Counted from the first letter of the stretch, positions 33,722-43,315 are shown. The stretch: 64,000 bases of DNA from Oceaniferula marina (GCF_013391475.1 NZ_JACBAZ010000001.1:1135925-1199924); one strand, 5' to 3'. A program made the numbers and translations. Notes: a model not told the origin generated them from the sequence alone.

Positions 33722-35638
33722 ATGACCTCCATGTTTCGACTTTCCATTCTCATCTCTCTTTTTCTATCCGGGGTTCTTCTCGGGCAGGAAAAACCTACTC
33801 CCCGCAGCTTGTCTCCGGATGCAGGAAAAACCCTGTCCAGTATTCCGGTTCAAAATGCCGGACGACCAAAACCACTCGACTCTTTTGCCCGCTTCACCCT
33901 GCTGGCATGCTATCACAAATCGAAAATGGAAGACATGAGTGCCGCCAACTGGATGGCCCAACTCCTGCTCGACCCTGACACAGCCTACGATGTCAAATGC
34001 TTCCGTCTGAAAAATGAAGACCTGATCGAAGACCTCGGGCTCACCCCGAGCCCCGACCACAAACACGTCTACAGCTTTAACGACCTGCGCACCATCATCG
34101 ATTCCCAGCGGGAGCGAATCATGGATATCAGTGCCCGCCCAAAAGAAAGCCGCTCGCTCATCGAGTCCCAACTTCTCAAACTCAACGAAGCCGTCCGCCA
34201 CTACTTTTCCGTCAGCCGCTCGTTTACCTGTCTGACTCCGGAACTCACCATCCACAACGAGCAACTGGCCAAAGAACTTAATCTTCCTAAAGACAAGCAA
34301 TTCAGTTTTTTCGAGCTTTACCAACGTTGGGACCAACTCCGTGAGATCGTCAACAAGATCAACAAGGACTTCGACCGCAGTGATGTGTATCACAATGCGG
34401 TATTCTCACTCGCCGCATCTCTCCGGGACATGCAGCAACATGAAGGAACCTTGGCATCACTCAGCATTGTGCCGCCAAAGGATGACCAAATCCATGACGA
34501 ATGGAAAACACCATGGCAGGTTCTCGCCACTGATAGCCAAGCCAAAGATCACGAAATCGCCTACCTCAAAGACCTGCAGGAAACCGTCAACTCTCTGATC
34601 TCGGGTAAAGACCAAGACAACAAAGCCCTCGCCGAAAAAATTCGTTCCTATTCATCTGATAAAATCCAATCCCTGACCAAAGCCGAACTGGTCTACAACC
34701 GGATGGACGCTTTTACGCGCAGCCTGGCCTTCTACCTGCTTGGATTTCTCTTCCTCTGCGCCAGTTGGATGTTCGCAGGCAAGCCTCTGCGCTGGACGAG
34801 CTGGGGCCTCGTCTTACTTGGACTTCTTATTCACACTGCTGGCATTCTGCTGCGCATGTATATCCGTGGACGCCCCGCCCCCGTCACCAATATCTACGAA
34901 TCCGTCATCTTTGTGGGATTCACCTGTGTCCTCATCGGCCTGATCCTTGAATGGATCCGCCGCGACGGTCTCGGATTGATCATCGCCATTTTCCCCGGGG
35001 CCATTCTCCACTTCGTCGGTTTCAGATACGCCTCCGATGGTGACACCATGGGACGTCTGGTCGCCGTGCTCGATTCCAACTTCTGGCTCTCCACCCACGT
35101 GGTGACGATCACCTTAGGTTACGGTTTTGCTGCCGCGGCTGGACTACTGGCCAACATTTACCTCTACATCCGACTCATCAAACCGGATGATAAAAAATTC
35201 TACCAGGGAATATCCAAAGCCTTCATTGGCATCACTCTGTTTGCCCTTCTGCTCTGCATCGTAGGCACGATCCTCGGTGGCATCTGGGGTGACCAGTCGT
35301 GGGGCCGTTTCTGGGGCTGGGACCCGAAAGAAAATGGAGCTCTGTTGATCTGCCTGTGGCTCTTGATCATCCTGCACGGAAAATGGGGGAAACAACTTAA
35401 GGAACTCGGCATTGCCACCATGCTCTCCCTGACCAACATCACCGTGCTTCTTGCCTGGTTCGGGGTGAACCTGCTCAGTGTCGGTCTGCACAACTACGGC
35501 TTCACGGAAGGTGCGGCTCGTAACCTGACGATTGCCTGCGGAGCCATCGTGGTGTTGACCTTCATCCCGTCAGCCGCCATTTTCATCCGCGACCAGTCAA
35601 GGGCACCCAAACAAGTTCCCCCCACTCCTCAGCCCTGA
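33722..35638 (+). CDS. ccsA: CcsA-type heme lyase with an N-terminal periplasmic extension
   Basis: I use the ATG at 33722, which directly follows resB and opens a signal peptide (MFRLSILISLFLSGVLLG). The 638-residue protein has an exported N-terminal domain of about 320 residues (NAGRPKPLDSFARFTLLACY). About eight membrane helices follow (from about residue 340). The tryptophan-rich heme-handling motif WGRFWGWDPKENGALL lies at about 530, with conserved histidines in flanking loops (STHVVTI; ILHGKW; GLHNYGF). Plain CcsA proteins are 250-350 residues, so the extension is roughly half the protein. Similar GRxKPLDSFAR extensions occur in some System II proteins of this phylum. Confidence 0.92.
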   Translation: MTSMFRLSILISLFLSGVLLGQEKPTPRSLSPDAGKTLSSIPVQNAGRPKPLDSFARFTLLACYHKSKMEDMSAANWMAQLLLDPDTAYDVKCFRLKNEDLIEDLGLTPSPDHKHVYSFNDLRTIIDSQRERIMDISARPKESRSLIESQLLKLNEAVRHYFSVSRSFTCLTPELTIHNEQLAKELNLPKDKQFSFFELYQRWDQLREIVNKINKDFDRSDVYHNAVFSLAASLRDMQQHEGTLASLSIVPPKDDQIHDEWKTPWQVLATDSQAKDHEIAYLKDLQETVNSLISGKDQDNKALAEKIRSYSSDKIQSLTKAELVYNRMDAFTRSLAFYLLGFLFLCASWMFAGKPLRWTSWGLVLLGLLIHTAGILLRMYIRGRPAPVTNIYESVIFVGFTCVLIGLILEWIRRDGLGLIIAIFPGAILHFVGFRYASDGDTMGRLVAVLDSNFWLSTHVVTITLGYGFAAAAGLLANIYLYIRLIKPDDKKFYQGISKAFIGITLFALLLCIVGTILGGIWGDQSWGRFWGWDPKENGALLICLWLLIILHGKWGKQLKELGIATMLSLTNITVLLAWFGVNLLSVGLHNYGFTEGAARNLTIACGAIVVLTFIPSAAIFIRDQSRAPKQVPPTPQP

Positions 35639-35671
35639 TCCCTCATCCCCAATCTCTCTTTTCTTCATTCC

Positions 35672-36694
35672 ATGACATCCAAAGAACGCTTTCTCGCCTC
35701 TGTCCGCCGTCAAGCCACCGATCGCACCCCGGTCTGGGTCATGCGCCAGGCCGGACGCTACCTGCCTGAATACCGCGAGCTTAAGAAAAAATACTCGTTC
35801 ATCGAATTGGCCCAAACTCCTGAGCTTGCAACACAAGTCACCCTGCAACCACTCAAACGCTTCCCACTGGACGCCGCGATCATTTTTTCCGATATCCTCA
35901 TTATCCCCGAAGCCCTCGGCCAGCCGTATCACTTCAAAGACGGCGGAGGTATCGCCATGGACTACCTGCTCGACTCCGCCGAAAAAATCAACGCACTCGA
36001 CGCCTCCGATATCGAAACCAAACTCGCCTATCTCCCCGCCGCACTCAGAATGACCCGACAAGAAATCGGCGACGAAAAGGCATTGTTAGGATTCGGAGGA
36101 TCTCCCTGGACTCTCGCAGCCTACATGACCGAAGGTGGCTCACTCAAAGATTGTGCAGCGCTAAAATCCCTCTTTTACTCGGATCGTCCTCTCTTTGACC
36201 AGCTCATGGAGAAGGTCACCACTGCGGTCATCGACCTGTTTAAAATGCAAATCGATGCTGGGATCGATGCCGTGCAGATTTTCGATTCGGCCGGAGCCTT
36301 CTGCCCTGCCCCCCACTACGAAGCCATGTCGCTGCAATGGATCAAACGCATCACCTCAGCGCTCCCCGATGACTTCCCCGTCATTATCTTCGCCAAGGGA
36401 ATGGCCCACCGCAAAGAGGATCTCGTTCAAACCGGGGCCAGTGTCCTGAGCATTGACTGGACCATCGACCTACCAAGCTACTACGACACACTACCCGAAA
36501 CCGTAGCCGTTCAAGGTAATCTGGATCCCCTGATTCTCACGGCCTCTGCCGACGTCGTTCGCAAAGAAACATCCCGCCTACTGCAATCCATGAAAGGACG
36601 CCACGGCCATATCCTCAACCTGGGACACGGCATTCTCCCCAGCGCCAAGCCGGAGAACATGCAAGTGCTCTGCGATACGATTGCGAATTTCTAA
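35672..36694 (+). CDS. hemE: Uroporphyrinogen III decarboxylase
   Basis: A 340-residue enzyme of normal length. Family landmarks are PVWVMRQAGRYLPEYREL (about residues 21-38), AIIFSDILIIPEALG (about 70-84), LLGFGGSPWTLAAYM, AGIDAVQIFDSAGAF, and VQGNLDPLIL near the end, with the GHGILP motif before the C-terminus. It converts uroporphyrinogen III to coproporphyrinogen III, the step before the HemN encoded next. It lies 33 bases after ccsA and 88 bases before hemN. Confidence 0.97.
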   Translation: MTSKERFLASVRRQATDRTPVWVMRQAGRYLPEYRELKKKYSFIELAQTPELATQVTLQPLKRFPLDAAIIFSDILIIPEALGQPYHFKDGGGIAMDYLLDSAEKINALDASDIETKLAYLPAALRMTRQEIGDEKALLGFGGSPWTLAAYMTEGGSLKDCAALKSLFYSDRPLFDQLMEKVTTAVIDLFKMQIDAGIDAVQIFDSAGAFCPAPHYEAMSLQWIKRITSALPDDFPVIIFAKGMAHRKEDLVQTGASVLSIDWTIDLPSYYDTLPETVAVQGNLDPLILTASADVVRKETSRLLQSMKGRHGHILNLGHGILPSAKPENMQVLCDTIANF

Positions 36695-36782
36695 AAGATA
36701 CAAGACAACAAGATAGAAGAGTCAAGATCCCCAACATCCTGTTCATCCTGTCTGCTCCGCAGGCTCCATATCACACTGATTT

Positions 36783-38138
36783 ATGCTCATTCCCGACCTC
36801 GACCTCATCAGGAAGTATAACCAACCAGGCCCCAGGTATACCTCTTACCCGACGGCCCCCCACTTCTCGCATGATACGGATAAAACCGAGCTGGCCAATC
36901 AAACAGAATCCGAGGACAGCGACCTGTCGCTCTACTTCCACATCCCATTTTGCCGCTCACTCTGCTGGTTCTGCGGGTGCACCAAGATCATCACCACCAA
37001 ACAGGAACAGGCGGATCATTACCTCGACCTGATGGAGCGGGAAATCGATCTCTTTATCCCAAGGATCAAAGCCGGACGCAAAGTTCGACAGTTGCACTTC
37101 GGAGGAGGCACTCCGAATTACTTGAGCCCATCCCAAATCGATCGCTTTGCTTCCTTTCTTCACGAGCGCTTTGACTTCCACCCGGATGCCGAACTGGGGA
37201 CCGAACTCGACCCTCGCACCCTGACGGCGGAACACATCGATGCCTTTCGCCGCCTTGGTATCAACCGGGCGTCCATGGGAGTGCAAGATACCAAAACCGA
37301 AGTCCAGCAAGCCGTTCACCGGATTCAAACCGATGAGCATAACCGCAACGCCCTGCAGTGGCTGCGCGAGGCAGGCATCAGCTCCTGCAACCTCGATCTC
37401 ATCTACGGACTGCCCAAACAAACCCCGGAGTCATTCGAACAAACGCTCTACAACATCCTGGAATACAATCCGGACCGACTCGCCGTCTTTTCCTACGCCC
37501 ACGTTCCGTGGATCATGCCAGCCCAGAAAATCCTCGAAGCAAAAGACCTGCCGGACCCCGAAGCCAAACTCAGGATGCTCGAAAAAATCATTACCATCCT
37601 CACCGACAACGGCTACCACTACGTTGGCATGGATCACTTCGCCAAGCAGGATGACGAGCTGGCCGTTGCCCAGAAAAACAAAACCCTGCAACGCAACTTC
37701 CAAGGGTACTCGACACATGGCGGAGTCGAAATCTGTGCCTTTGGCATGTCCTCCATTTCCCAGACATCCCGCTCATACCGCCAAAATTTCAAAGATCTCA
37801 CAGATTATGGCCAAGCCCTTGGTGAGGGCCAATACCCGATCGACCGGGGGATCATTCTCACCGATGAGGACGTCCTGCGCCGAGATCTGATCATGTCGAT
37901 CATGTGCCAGTTGGAGCTCAACTACGAAGCCAAATCCAAACAACACGGCATCGATATCCGTTCCCACTTTGCCGACTCCATCGAGTCACTCAAACCGATG
38001 GAAGACGACGGCCTGGTTGAACTCAATGATGACGCCTTGCTGGTCACCAACCAAGGACGCCTGTTCATACGTAACATCGCCATGGCCTTCGATGCCTATC
38101 TCGACTCGGGCAAGGCGAAGTTTTCAAAAACTGTCTGA
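36783..38138 (+). CDS. hemN: Oxygen-independent coproporphyrinogen III oxidase
   Basis: A 451-residue radical SAM enzyme. HIPFCRSLCWFCGC gives Cys57, 61, 64 and 66; the CxC at the end distinguishes true HemN from HemW. The N-terminal YNQPGPRYTSYPTAPHF, QLHFGGGTPNYLS, GTELDPRTL and VQDTKTEVQQAVHRIQ are typical. It oxidatively decarboxylates coproporphyrinogen III to protoporphyrinogen IX without oxygen. With hemE and the ResB/CcsA genes it forms a heme supply and attachment group. Its stop is 1 base from the stop of the convergent ThuA gene, with no room for a terminator. Confidence 0.97.
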   Translation: MLIPDLDLIRKYNQPGPRYTSYPTAPHFSHDTDKTELANQTESEDSDLSLYFHIPFCRSLCWFCGCTKIITTKQEQADHYLDLMEREIDLFIPRIKAGRKVRQLHFGGGTPNYLSPSQIDRFASFLHERFDFHPDAELGTELDPRTLTAEHIDAFRRLGINRASMGVQDTKTEVQQAVHRIQTDEHNRNALQWLREAGISSCNLDLIYGLPKQTPESFEQTLYNILEYNPDRLAVFSYAHVPWIMPAQKILEAKDLPDPEAKLRMLEKIITILTDNGYHYVGMDHFAKQDDELAVAQKNKTLQRNFQGYSTHGGVEICAFGMSSISQTSRSYRQNFKDLTDYGQALGEGQYPIDRGIILTDEDVLRRDLIMSIMCQLELNYEAKSKQHGIDIRSHFADSIESLKPMEDDGLVELNDDALLVTNQGRLFIRNIAMAFDAYLDSGKAKFSKTV

Positions 38139-38139
38139 T

Positions 38140-39045
38140 TCAATCCCTCAAACTCACCTTTTCGGCCGTAGGGAAGTCCTCGGGAACCGGAGTCGTGACC
38201 TTTCCGGTCGCAAGCCATTCCGTCACACGTAGCAAGAGTGTTTGAAATCCGGCACAGCGAATCGCCGGGGGATTGGAAGCGTTTGCCCAGACATGACCGA
38301 AGGTGGAGTTATACACTCGGCCTTTACCATATTTCACCACCCACTCGATCGGAAAATTCAAGCCTGTCTTGGGTTCCCGGGCATAAGATAATACCGTGAG
38401 ATTTTCAGCCGGTCCCCGGGCATAGCTGTAGACCTCCAAGTCCGCCGCCTTCCATTGCTTTGGAAACCCTTTGTGCAAAGGATGCTCCCCGATACGCATA
38501 ATGGTAGCATCCATCCGCTTTCCGTGACTCGTGCCCCCGCCCTGCCCGGCGGGAACCCGGACCTCGCCCCCCTTATCGTCAATCGTGATCGCCACACCAA
38601 AATCCTTCTTTCGCCAGCCTAAACCAATCATCTGATTATACTCCTTCCACTCGGGAAAGGCATTGTTCGCCGAGTGCAGAATATACAGCCCTCCACCATC
38701 ACGAACATACTTCTCCAATGCTGTTTGCACCTCCTTTGGCCATGACGGTCGTCCCCCGTGGCTGTTACAATTCTGAACCACCACATCATAGTCTGCAAAC
38801 GACGGCCGCCACTGGTCCCACCCGTTCGAGTCCTTGCTTGCAGGCGCCGTGGAAACATCCACCTGAAAGCGTCCCGTCTTTTCCAAAAAGCCCTTCACCC
38901 AAGCTGTGGTTTGCTTCCAGTCGTGGTTACTGAACCCATCCACCACCAAGACTCGGATTTTTGGAGCAGTCGATTCATCTGCCTGAACCACTGCACCCAT
39001 TCCAACAAAACTCCCGAGCAGCAAACAGATCACCAACGCCCGCAT
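38140..39045 (-). CDS. Secreted ThuA-domain protein
   Basis: A 301-residue protein from the ATG at 39045, which gives a signal peptide (MRALVICLLLGSFVGMGAVVQA); starts up to 48 bases further upstream are in frame. The mature part is a ThuA (trehalose utilisation-like) class I amidotransferase fold: IRVLVVDGFSNHDWKQTTAW, FADYDVVVQNCNSHGG, YVRDGGGLYILHSANN, KYGKGRVYNSTFGHVWAN. The canonical nucleophilic cysteine is not evident at the elbow. ThuA proteins are abundant in this phylum in secreted sugar-utilisation settings, with no firm reaction. It is alone on the minus strand among plus-strand genes. Confidence 0.88.
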   Translation of the reverse strand: MRALVICLLLGSFVGMGAVVQADESTAPKIRVLVVDGFSNHDWKQTTAWVKGFLEKTGRFQVDVSTAPASKDSNGWDQWRPSFADYDVVVQNCNSHGGRPSWPKEVQTALEKYVRDGGGLYILHSANNAFPEWKEYNQMIGLGWRKKDFGVAITIDDKGGEVRVPAGQGGGTSHGKRMDATIMRIGEHPLHKGFPKQWKAADLEVYSYARGPAENLTVLSYAREPKTGLNFPIEWVVKYGKGRVYNSTFGHVWANASNPPAIRCAGFQTLLLRVTEWLATGKVTTPVPEDFPTAEKVSLRD

Positions 39046-39246
39046 CTTCAAACAAATAACCATAACGAAAATACCTATCGGCAATCTCTCCATAAGGCAA
39101 AGGAAAAACCATCACCATCACGACGGCTCTCACACTCACCCGATACAACGATGCCAAGCAAGGCTAAGCCCATAGGCTTGACTCCGCCAAGCCCCACAGA
39201 CAAAGGTTCTTCTTTACACAACCCAGCTAAAGCCCTAGGTAGGCGC

Positions 39247-40455
39247 ATGTCTTTTACCGATCTCGGCCTCTCCGAAGCCGTTCTCCAAGCCGTCACTGAG
39301 TCCGGCTACGAGAACCCAACCCCCATTCAAGCCAAAGCCATCCCTCTCATTCTCGAGGGCAAGGATGTCATTGGGGCATCTCAGACAGGGACAGGTAAAA
39401 CCGCAGCCTTTGCCCTGCCATCACTTTCAAAAATCAAACCTCTGGGCAAACCCCAGATCCTCGTTCTTGAACCCACCCGTGAGCTTGCCCATCAGGTGGC
39501 AGAGCAGTTTGAGCACTACGGCAAACATACCGGATGCAAGGTCGCCCTGCTTCACGGCGGAGTCGGCTACGGACGCCAGGACGAACAAATGAAAGTAGCC
39601 GATATCGTCGTCGCCACTCCAGGCCGGTTGATCGACCACTTCTACCGCGCCACCATGCGCTTCGGCAAAATTGAAATTCTGATTCTGGATGAAGTCGACC
39701 GCATGCTCGACATGGGCTTCCTACCCATCGTTCGAAAAATTGTCAGCCTCTGCCCATGGAATACCGAAGAGACATCGCGCCAGACGCTCTTTTTCTCGGC
39801 CACCATGCCTCCGGCCATCCAAGGTTTTGCCCAATGGTGTCTCAAAGACCCGGAGGAAGTTGAAATCGCCCGCCGCGCCGTTGCAGCCACAGTTAAACAT
39901 GCTTTCTACCCGGTTTCGATGGACCAACGCGACGAACTCCTGCTCGCACTGCTGGAAAAAACAGACTTTCACTCGGTCATGATTTTCACCCGCACCCGCA
40001 AAGAAGCAGACGCCCTCACCGGCCTCATCAAAGGCACCGGCCACGACGAGGTGGTTGCGATGCACTCCGACATTAAACAAACCGACCGGATGAAGGCTCT
40101 CAAGGGCTTCAAGGAAGGAACCTATAACATTCTTGTTGCCACCGATGTTGCAGCACGCGGGATTGACATCTCGGGAGTCACCCATGTGATCAACTACCGG
40201 GTGCCGGAAAACTCGGAAGACTACGTTCACCGGATTGGACGGACCGGTCGGGCCGAAGCTGAAGGTGATGCTTTCACCATCCTCACTGCGGACGAACTCG
40301 ACTTCGCCACCTCCGTTGAAAATTTCATCAATAAAAAAATTGAGCGGCGTAAACTCGAAGATTTCGATTACAAATACACAGCTTTGCTCGATGACTCTCC
40401 AGCAAAACCTGTCCGCCGCAAACGCCCGCCGGCACCACGCCGCCGCCGCCGCTAG
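39247..40455 (+). CDS. DEAD-box RNA helicase (DEVD variant)
   Basis: I choose the ATG at 39247, preceded by AGGTAGGCGC, one of the few convincing Shine-Dalgarno sites here; an ATG at 39151 would add 32 low-complexity residues. The 402-residue protein has the Q motif region (NPTPIQAKAIP), motif I ASQTGTGKT (44-52), Ia PTRELA, motif II as DEVD rather than DEAD (about 148), III FFSATMP, V RGIDISGVTHV and VI HRIGRTGR. The C-terminus is a basic Arg/Pro tail typical of RhlE-like helicases. Its role is RNA remodelling in ribosome assembly or decay. Confidence 0.93.
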   Translation: MSFTDLGLSEAVLQAVTESGYENPTPIQAKAIPLILEGKDVIGASQTGTGKTAAFALPSLSKIKPLGKPQILVLEPTRELAHQVAEQFEHYGKHTGCKVALLHGGVGYGRQDEQMKVADIVVATPGRLIDHFYRATMRFGKIEILILDEVDRMLDMGFLPIVRKIVSLCPWNTEETSRQTLFFSATMPPAIQGFAQWCLKDPEEVEIARRAVAATVKHAFYPVSMDQRDELLLALLEKTDFHSVMIFTRTRKEADALTGLIKGTGHDEVVAMHSDIKQTDRMKALKGFKEGTYNILVATDVAARGIDISGVTHVINYRVPENSEDYVHRIGRTGRAEAEGDAFTILTADELDFATSVENFINKKIERRKLEDFDYKYTALLDDSPAKPVRRKRPPAPRRRRR

Positions 40456-40515
40456 TCACGACCCCGGGTTGCTCCAACCCAGCTGATAGCCTAGGCCCGC
40501 TCATTTTTTCACTGG

Positions 40516-41019
40516 ATGAAAGTTCTCGCGATCGACCCCGCCATTCGAAACACAGGCTATGCCCTGTTGGAGGGGGACCATCAACAGCAAGACGTACTCG
40601 ACTTCGGAGTCATCTCCATTCCGCCAAAAATTCCGCAGTCTGCGGCTCTGTCAGCCGTTCACACCGGCATCAACAATCTGATTTCCCAGTGGCAACCCGA
40701 TGAGGTCGCTGTCGAGGGCATCATCTACGTCCAATCACACCGCACCGCCATTACCATGGGGGCCGCTCGGGCAGCCAGCTTGATCAGCGCAGCAGAAGCC
40801 GGCTTACCCATATTCGAATACGCACCTCGCAAGGTAAAACAAGTGGTCACCGGCAATGGTTCCGCCGACAAGCAACAAGTGGCATTCATGGTCAGAGCTC
40901 TGCTGGGACTAAACGAAACGCCCCCCCACGACGCTGCGGACGCCATCGCCATCGCAGTGGCCCATTTGACAGCAAGTGATCCACTCAAAGCGGCCCTACT
41001 TAAAAGACAGCAAATTTAA
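40516..41019 (+). CDS. ruvC: Holliday junction resolvase RuvC
   Basis: A 167-residue nuclease of normal length. The catalytic acidic residues are Asp7 (MKVLAID), Glu67 (DEVAVEG) and Asp139/Asp142 (HDAADAIAIA). The YVQSHRTAITMGAARAA segment and the basic APRKVKQVVTG are family-typical. RuvC cuts four-way junctions formed in recombination. ruvA and ruvB are not adjacent. The gene sits 60 bases after the helicase and 66 before the OmpA-like gene. Confidence 0.95.
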   Translation: MKVLAIDPAIRNTGYALLEGDHQQQDVLDFGVISIPPKIPQSAALSAVHTGINNLISQWQPDEVAVEGIIYVQSHRTAITMGAARAASLISAAEAGLPIFEYAPRKVKQVVTGNGSADKQQVAFMVRALLGLNETPPHDAADAIAIAVAHLTASDPLKAALLKRQQI

Positions 41020-41051
41020 CGTATTCTACACCGGAATAGTCGCTTTTTCGA

Positions 41052-41079
41052 TTGGAGTTCATCGGTTTATGCGTAAAGT
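41052..41079 (+). promoter_or_regulatory. Promoter candidate for the OmpA-like gene, possibly leaderless
   Basis: TTGGAG at 41052-41057 and TAAAGT at 41074-41079 are separated by 16 bases. The ATG is at 41086, only 6 bases after the -10 box, so transcription would start at or near the start codon. The arrangement repeats what is seen before the TPR gene at 31169. The boxes match the consensus only moderately. Confidence 0.27.
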
Positions 41080-41085
41080 TCAGGC

Positions 41086-42408
41086 ATGCCGCAGTCACGA
41101 CCTCAAACGCCCGTTCTTATTTTTTTCGCGATCGCTGTGGTCGCGATCATCGCGGTGGTTGTTCTTTTGTATCGCTTAAACTCAAGTGATGCCGAATCCC
41201 AAAGTGATTCAACGCAGGCATCGACAGAGGAAAAGGATCCCATGTCGATGACCGTCAACGGCAAACACGTCGACGACACTGAAACCAACTACCGGGGGAC
41301 CCCGGAGGAATTGGTCGGGTATATCAGCGAAATTGTCATCAAAGCCAACGAAACCGGGGATCTGACACCCTTCATCGATTTAATCGGAGAAAAGAACCTC
41401 ACACCGAAACAAATCACCCGGCTTCGCTCGCTCGCTGGAGAATCACGACTTCAACTCAATCAAGAGCAGCCGTTTTCCCCGGTGGATGATTCCAGAAACG
41501 ACTGGGCTCTCAACCTCGCAGACGAAGAACGCATCCTGCTCAAACTGGCAAAAAACCCACAAGGCAGCTGGCAGGTCGATGGCATTGCCCTGCCCCTAAA
41601 AAAACAAATGGCCGATCCGCCGAAAGCCGCTGGTAAGGACGATACCGACCCTCAGCCAAAAACACCCGAACCCAATCCTGAAATGGAGCTGGCCACCGCC
41701 ACGGTTCAAGCATTTCTAAATGCCATCCTCCAACTTGACCCCACAGAAGCCAGCAAACATGTCGATGCCAGCCAGGTTTCCTATGCCACCCTTGCCGGGC
41801 TTTGTATCCTGTTCGAAGAGGGCAAATACCAGCTGCGCCAAGAAAAAGCGATCCGGAACATGTTTCTGAGCAACAACGCAGCCGGCTGGATGATTCGGAT
41901 CCAACCTCCCAATGAGGAAAAAAGTGCCATGTTTGCCCTCAGCTCAAAACGCCAATCCCAGGAAGAGCCTTGGAAGGTCACCGAAATCAACCTCGACAAA
42001 CTCCTCTCAGATTATGCCAGCCGCCTCTCCGGTGGTGATATCCACTACGTCCCTCTGATCAAAAACCTACGCGGGGGAGATTCCATTGTGCTCTTTTTTA
42101 AACTGGATTCCAACGAGTTAACCCGTCGAACGAAGCGCCAGCTCAAAATCGTAGCCAAGCTCCTCAAAGCTTCTGCAGACAAAAAACTCACGATTTCCGG
42201 CCACACAGACGCTTTGGGATCGGATTCATACAACCTCAAGCTCTCGCGCAAACGAGCAGAAGCCGTTGTCCAATTTCTCACCGAAGTAGGAGTGCCCGCT
42301 CAACAAATGCAAATCACAAGCCACGGCAAATCCCAACCCCGGCAACCCAATACCACGGATGACGGCCGCCGGGCCAACCGCCGGGCTGAAATCATCCTCG
42401 ACTTTTAA
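41086..42408 (+). CDS. Anchored OmpA-family (peptidoglycan-binding) protein
   Basis: A 440-residue protein with an N-terminal membrane helix (VLIFFAIAVVAIIAVVVLLY, about residues 10-29). A long periplasmic region contains a Lys/Pro/Asp linker (about 170-205). The C-terminal OmpA domain (about 325-440) has IVLFFKLDSNELTRRTKRQL, ISGHTDALGSDSYNLKLSRK and the peptidoglycan-binding GRRANRRAEI. As the anchor is in the inner membrane and the OmpA domain holds peptidoglycan, it resembles MotB/TolR-like or PAL-type linkers rather than a porin. An M23 peptidase gene follows 15 bases later, so the two probably act together on the cell wall. Confidence 0.9.
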   Translation: MPQSRPQTPVLIFFAIAVVAIIAVVVLLYRLNSSDAESQSDSTQASTEEKDPMSMTVNGKHVDDTETNYRGTPEELVGYISEIVIKANETGDLTPFIDLIGEKNLTPKQITRLRSLAGESRLQLNQEQPFSPVDDSRNDWALNLADEERILLKLAKNPQGSWQVDGIALPLKKQMADPPKAAGKDDTDPQPKTPEPNPEMELATATVQAFLNAILQLDPTEASKHVDASQVSYATLAGLCILFEEGKYQLRQEKAIRNMFLSNNAAGWMIRIQPPNEEKSAMFALSSKRQSQEEPWKVTEINLDKLLSDYASRLSGGDIHYVPLIKNLRGGDSIVLFFKLDSNELTRRTKRQLKIVAKLLKASADKKLTISGHTDALGSDSYNLKLSRKRAEAVVQFLTEVGVPAQQMQITSHGKSQPRQPNTTDDGRRANRRAEIILDF

Positions 42409-42423
42409 CCCCCGCCGCCACCA

Positions 42424-43227
42424 ATGAAACAACGCCTCATTCATTTTGGAGTCGCATTCCTTTTTGTTGCAATAGCAGTGCTGATTGCCCGTGAGTTTTT
42501 AAAACCTGCCGTCGATACCGAGCGCCCGATCAAATCTCTCACCTCGCATCAGGATGCCGATGCCCCACTCGGCTTCCCAGTAAACGACCAACCGGCACCT
42601 TTTGACTCCCGCTTTATCCAGCTTAGTGGGTTTGAACGAACACTCATACCGAAGGTCTCACGGATGAGCCAACCCATGGGAACCGAGCATGGAGCGTTAA
42701 CCTACAACGCGCAGCCATTTTGGGCTGACAACCCTGCACGCGGCGGCCACCACACCGGAGATGATTTAAATGGGATCGGCGGAATGAATACCGACCTGGG
42801 TGACCCAGTCTACGCCATCGCCAACGGCCTCGTGATCTACCGTGGTGAACCATCACTTGCCTGGGGAAACACCCTGATCATTGCCCACCGAACACCGGAA
42901 GGTGAAGTCATTCAATCCATGTATGCCCACCTGGACCAACTCCACCTTGCCTACGGAGATGTTGTTTACCAAGGGCAAACCATTGGCACCGTCGGAACGG
43001 CCAACCTCAACTACCCGGCTCACCTGCACTTTGAGATCCGGAAAAGTTCGAGCTCTCACATAGGTTATGGCTATGGACCGTCCCCAGGCACCAGGCAAAA
43101 TCCGAATGAAACTTTAGCTAAATACCGGGGTTTAATCGAAGATGCGTTCTATGCCGCCCCCCTACAAACCACTCTGGATGAGCAGCTTAATCAACAACGA
43201 ATAAAAAACCTCATTCCTACACAATAA
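42424..43227 (+). CDS. Membrane-anchored M23 (LytM) metallopeptidase
   Basis: A 267-residue protein with an N-terminal anchor (FGVAFLFVAIAVLIAREFL) and one M23 domain. The zinc ligands are His110 and Asp114 (HTGDD), with HLHFE providing His202; YAHL supplies the second catalytic histidine at 169. The site is complete, so the enzyme should cut peptidoglycan cross-links, although some M23 proteins are regulators. The fold is preceded by the extended loop YNAQPFWADNPARGG. It lies between the OmpA-like gene and the lectin kinase, all in one direction. Confidence 0.92.
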   Translation: MKQRLIHFGVAFLFVAIAVLIAREFLKPAVDTERPIKSLTSHQDADAPLGFPVNDQPAPFDSRFIQLSGFERTLIPKVSRMSQPMGTEHGALTYNAQPFWADNPARGGHHTGDDLNGIGGMNTDLGDPVYAIANGLVIYRGEPSLAWGNTLIIAHRTPEGEVIQSMYAHLDQLHLAYGDVVYQGQTIGTVGTANLNYPAHLHFEIRKSSSSHIGYGYGPSPGTRQNPNETLAKYRGLIEDAFYAAPLQTTLDEQLNQQRIKNLIPTQ

Positions 43228-43315
43228 AAAACCCAAGATTTTACGGCCCCGAACGTTACATTGCTATTGCACGCGATCCAAACCTCCGTTAGAGGCCTTC
43301 TCAAACCTGCACACC

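Noticed and set aside
38758..39246. A 163-residue N-terminal extension of the DEAD-box helicase
   Set aside because: It overlaps the ThuA gene on the other strand and is low-complexity. The helicase Q-motif region begins right after the ATG at 39247, which has a Shine-Dalgarno.
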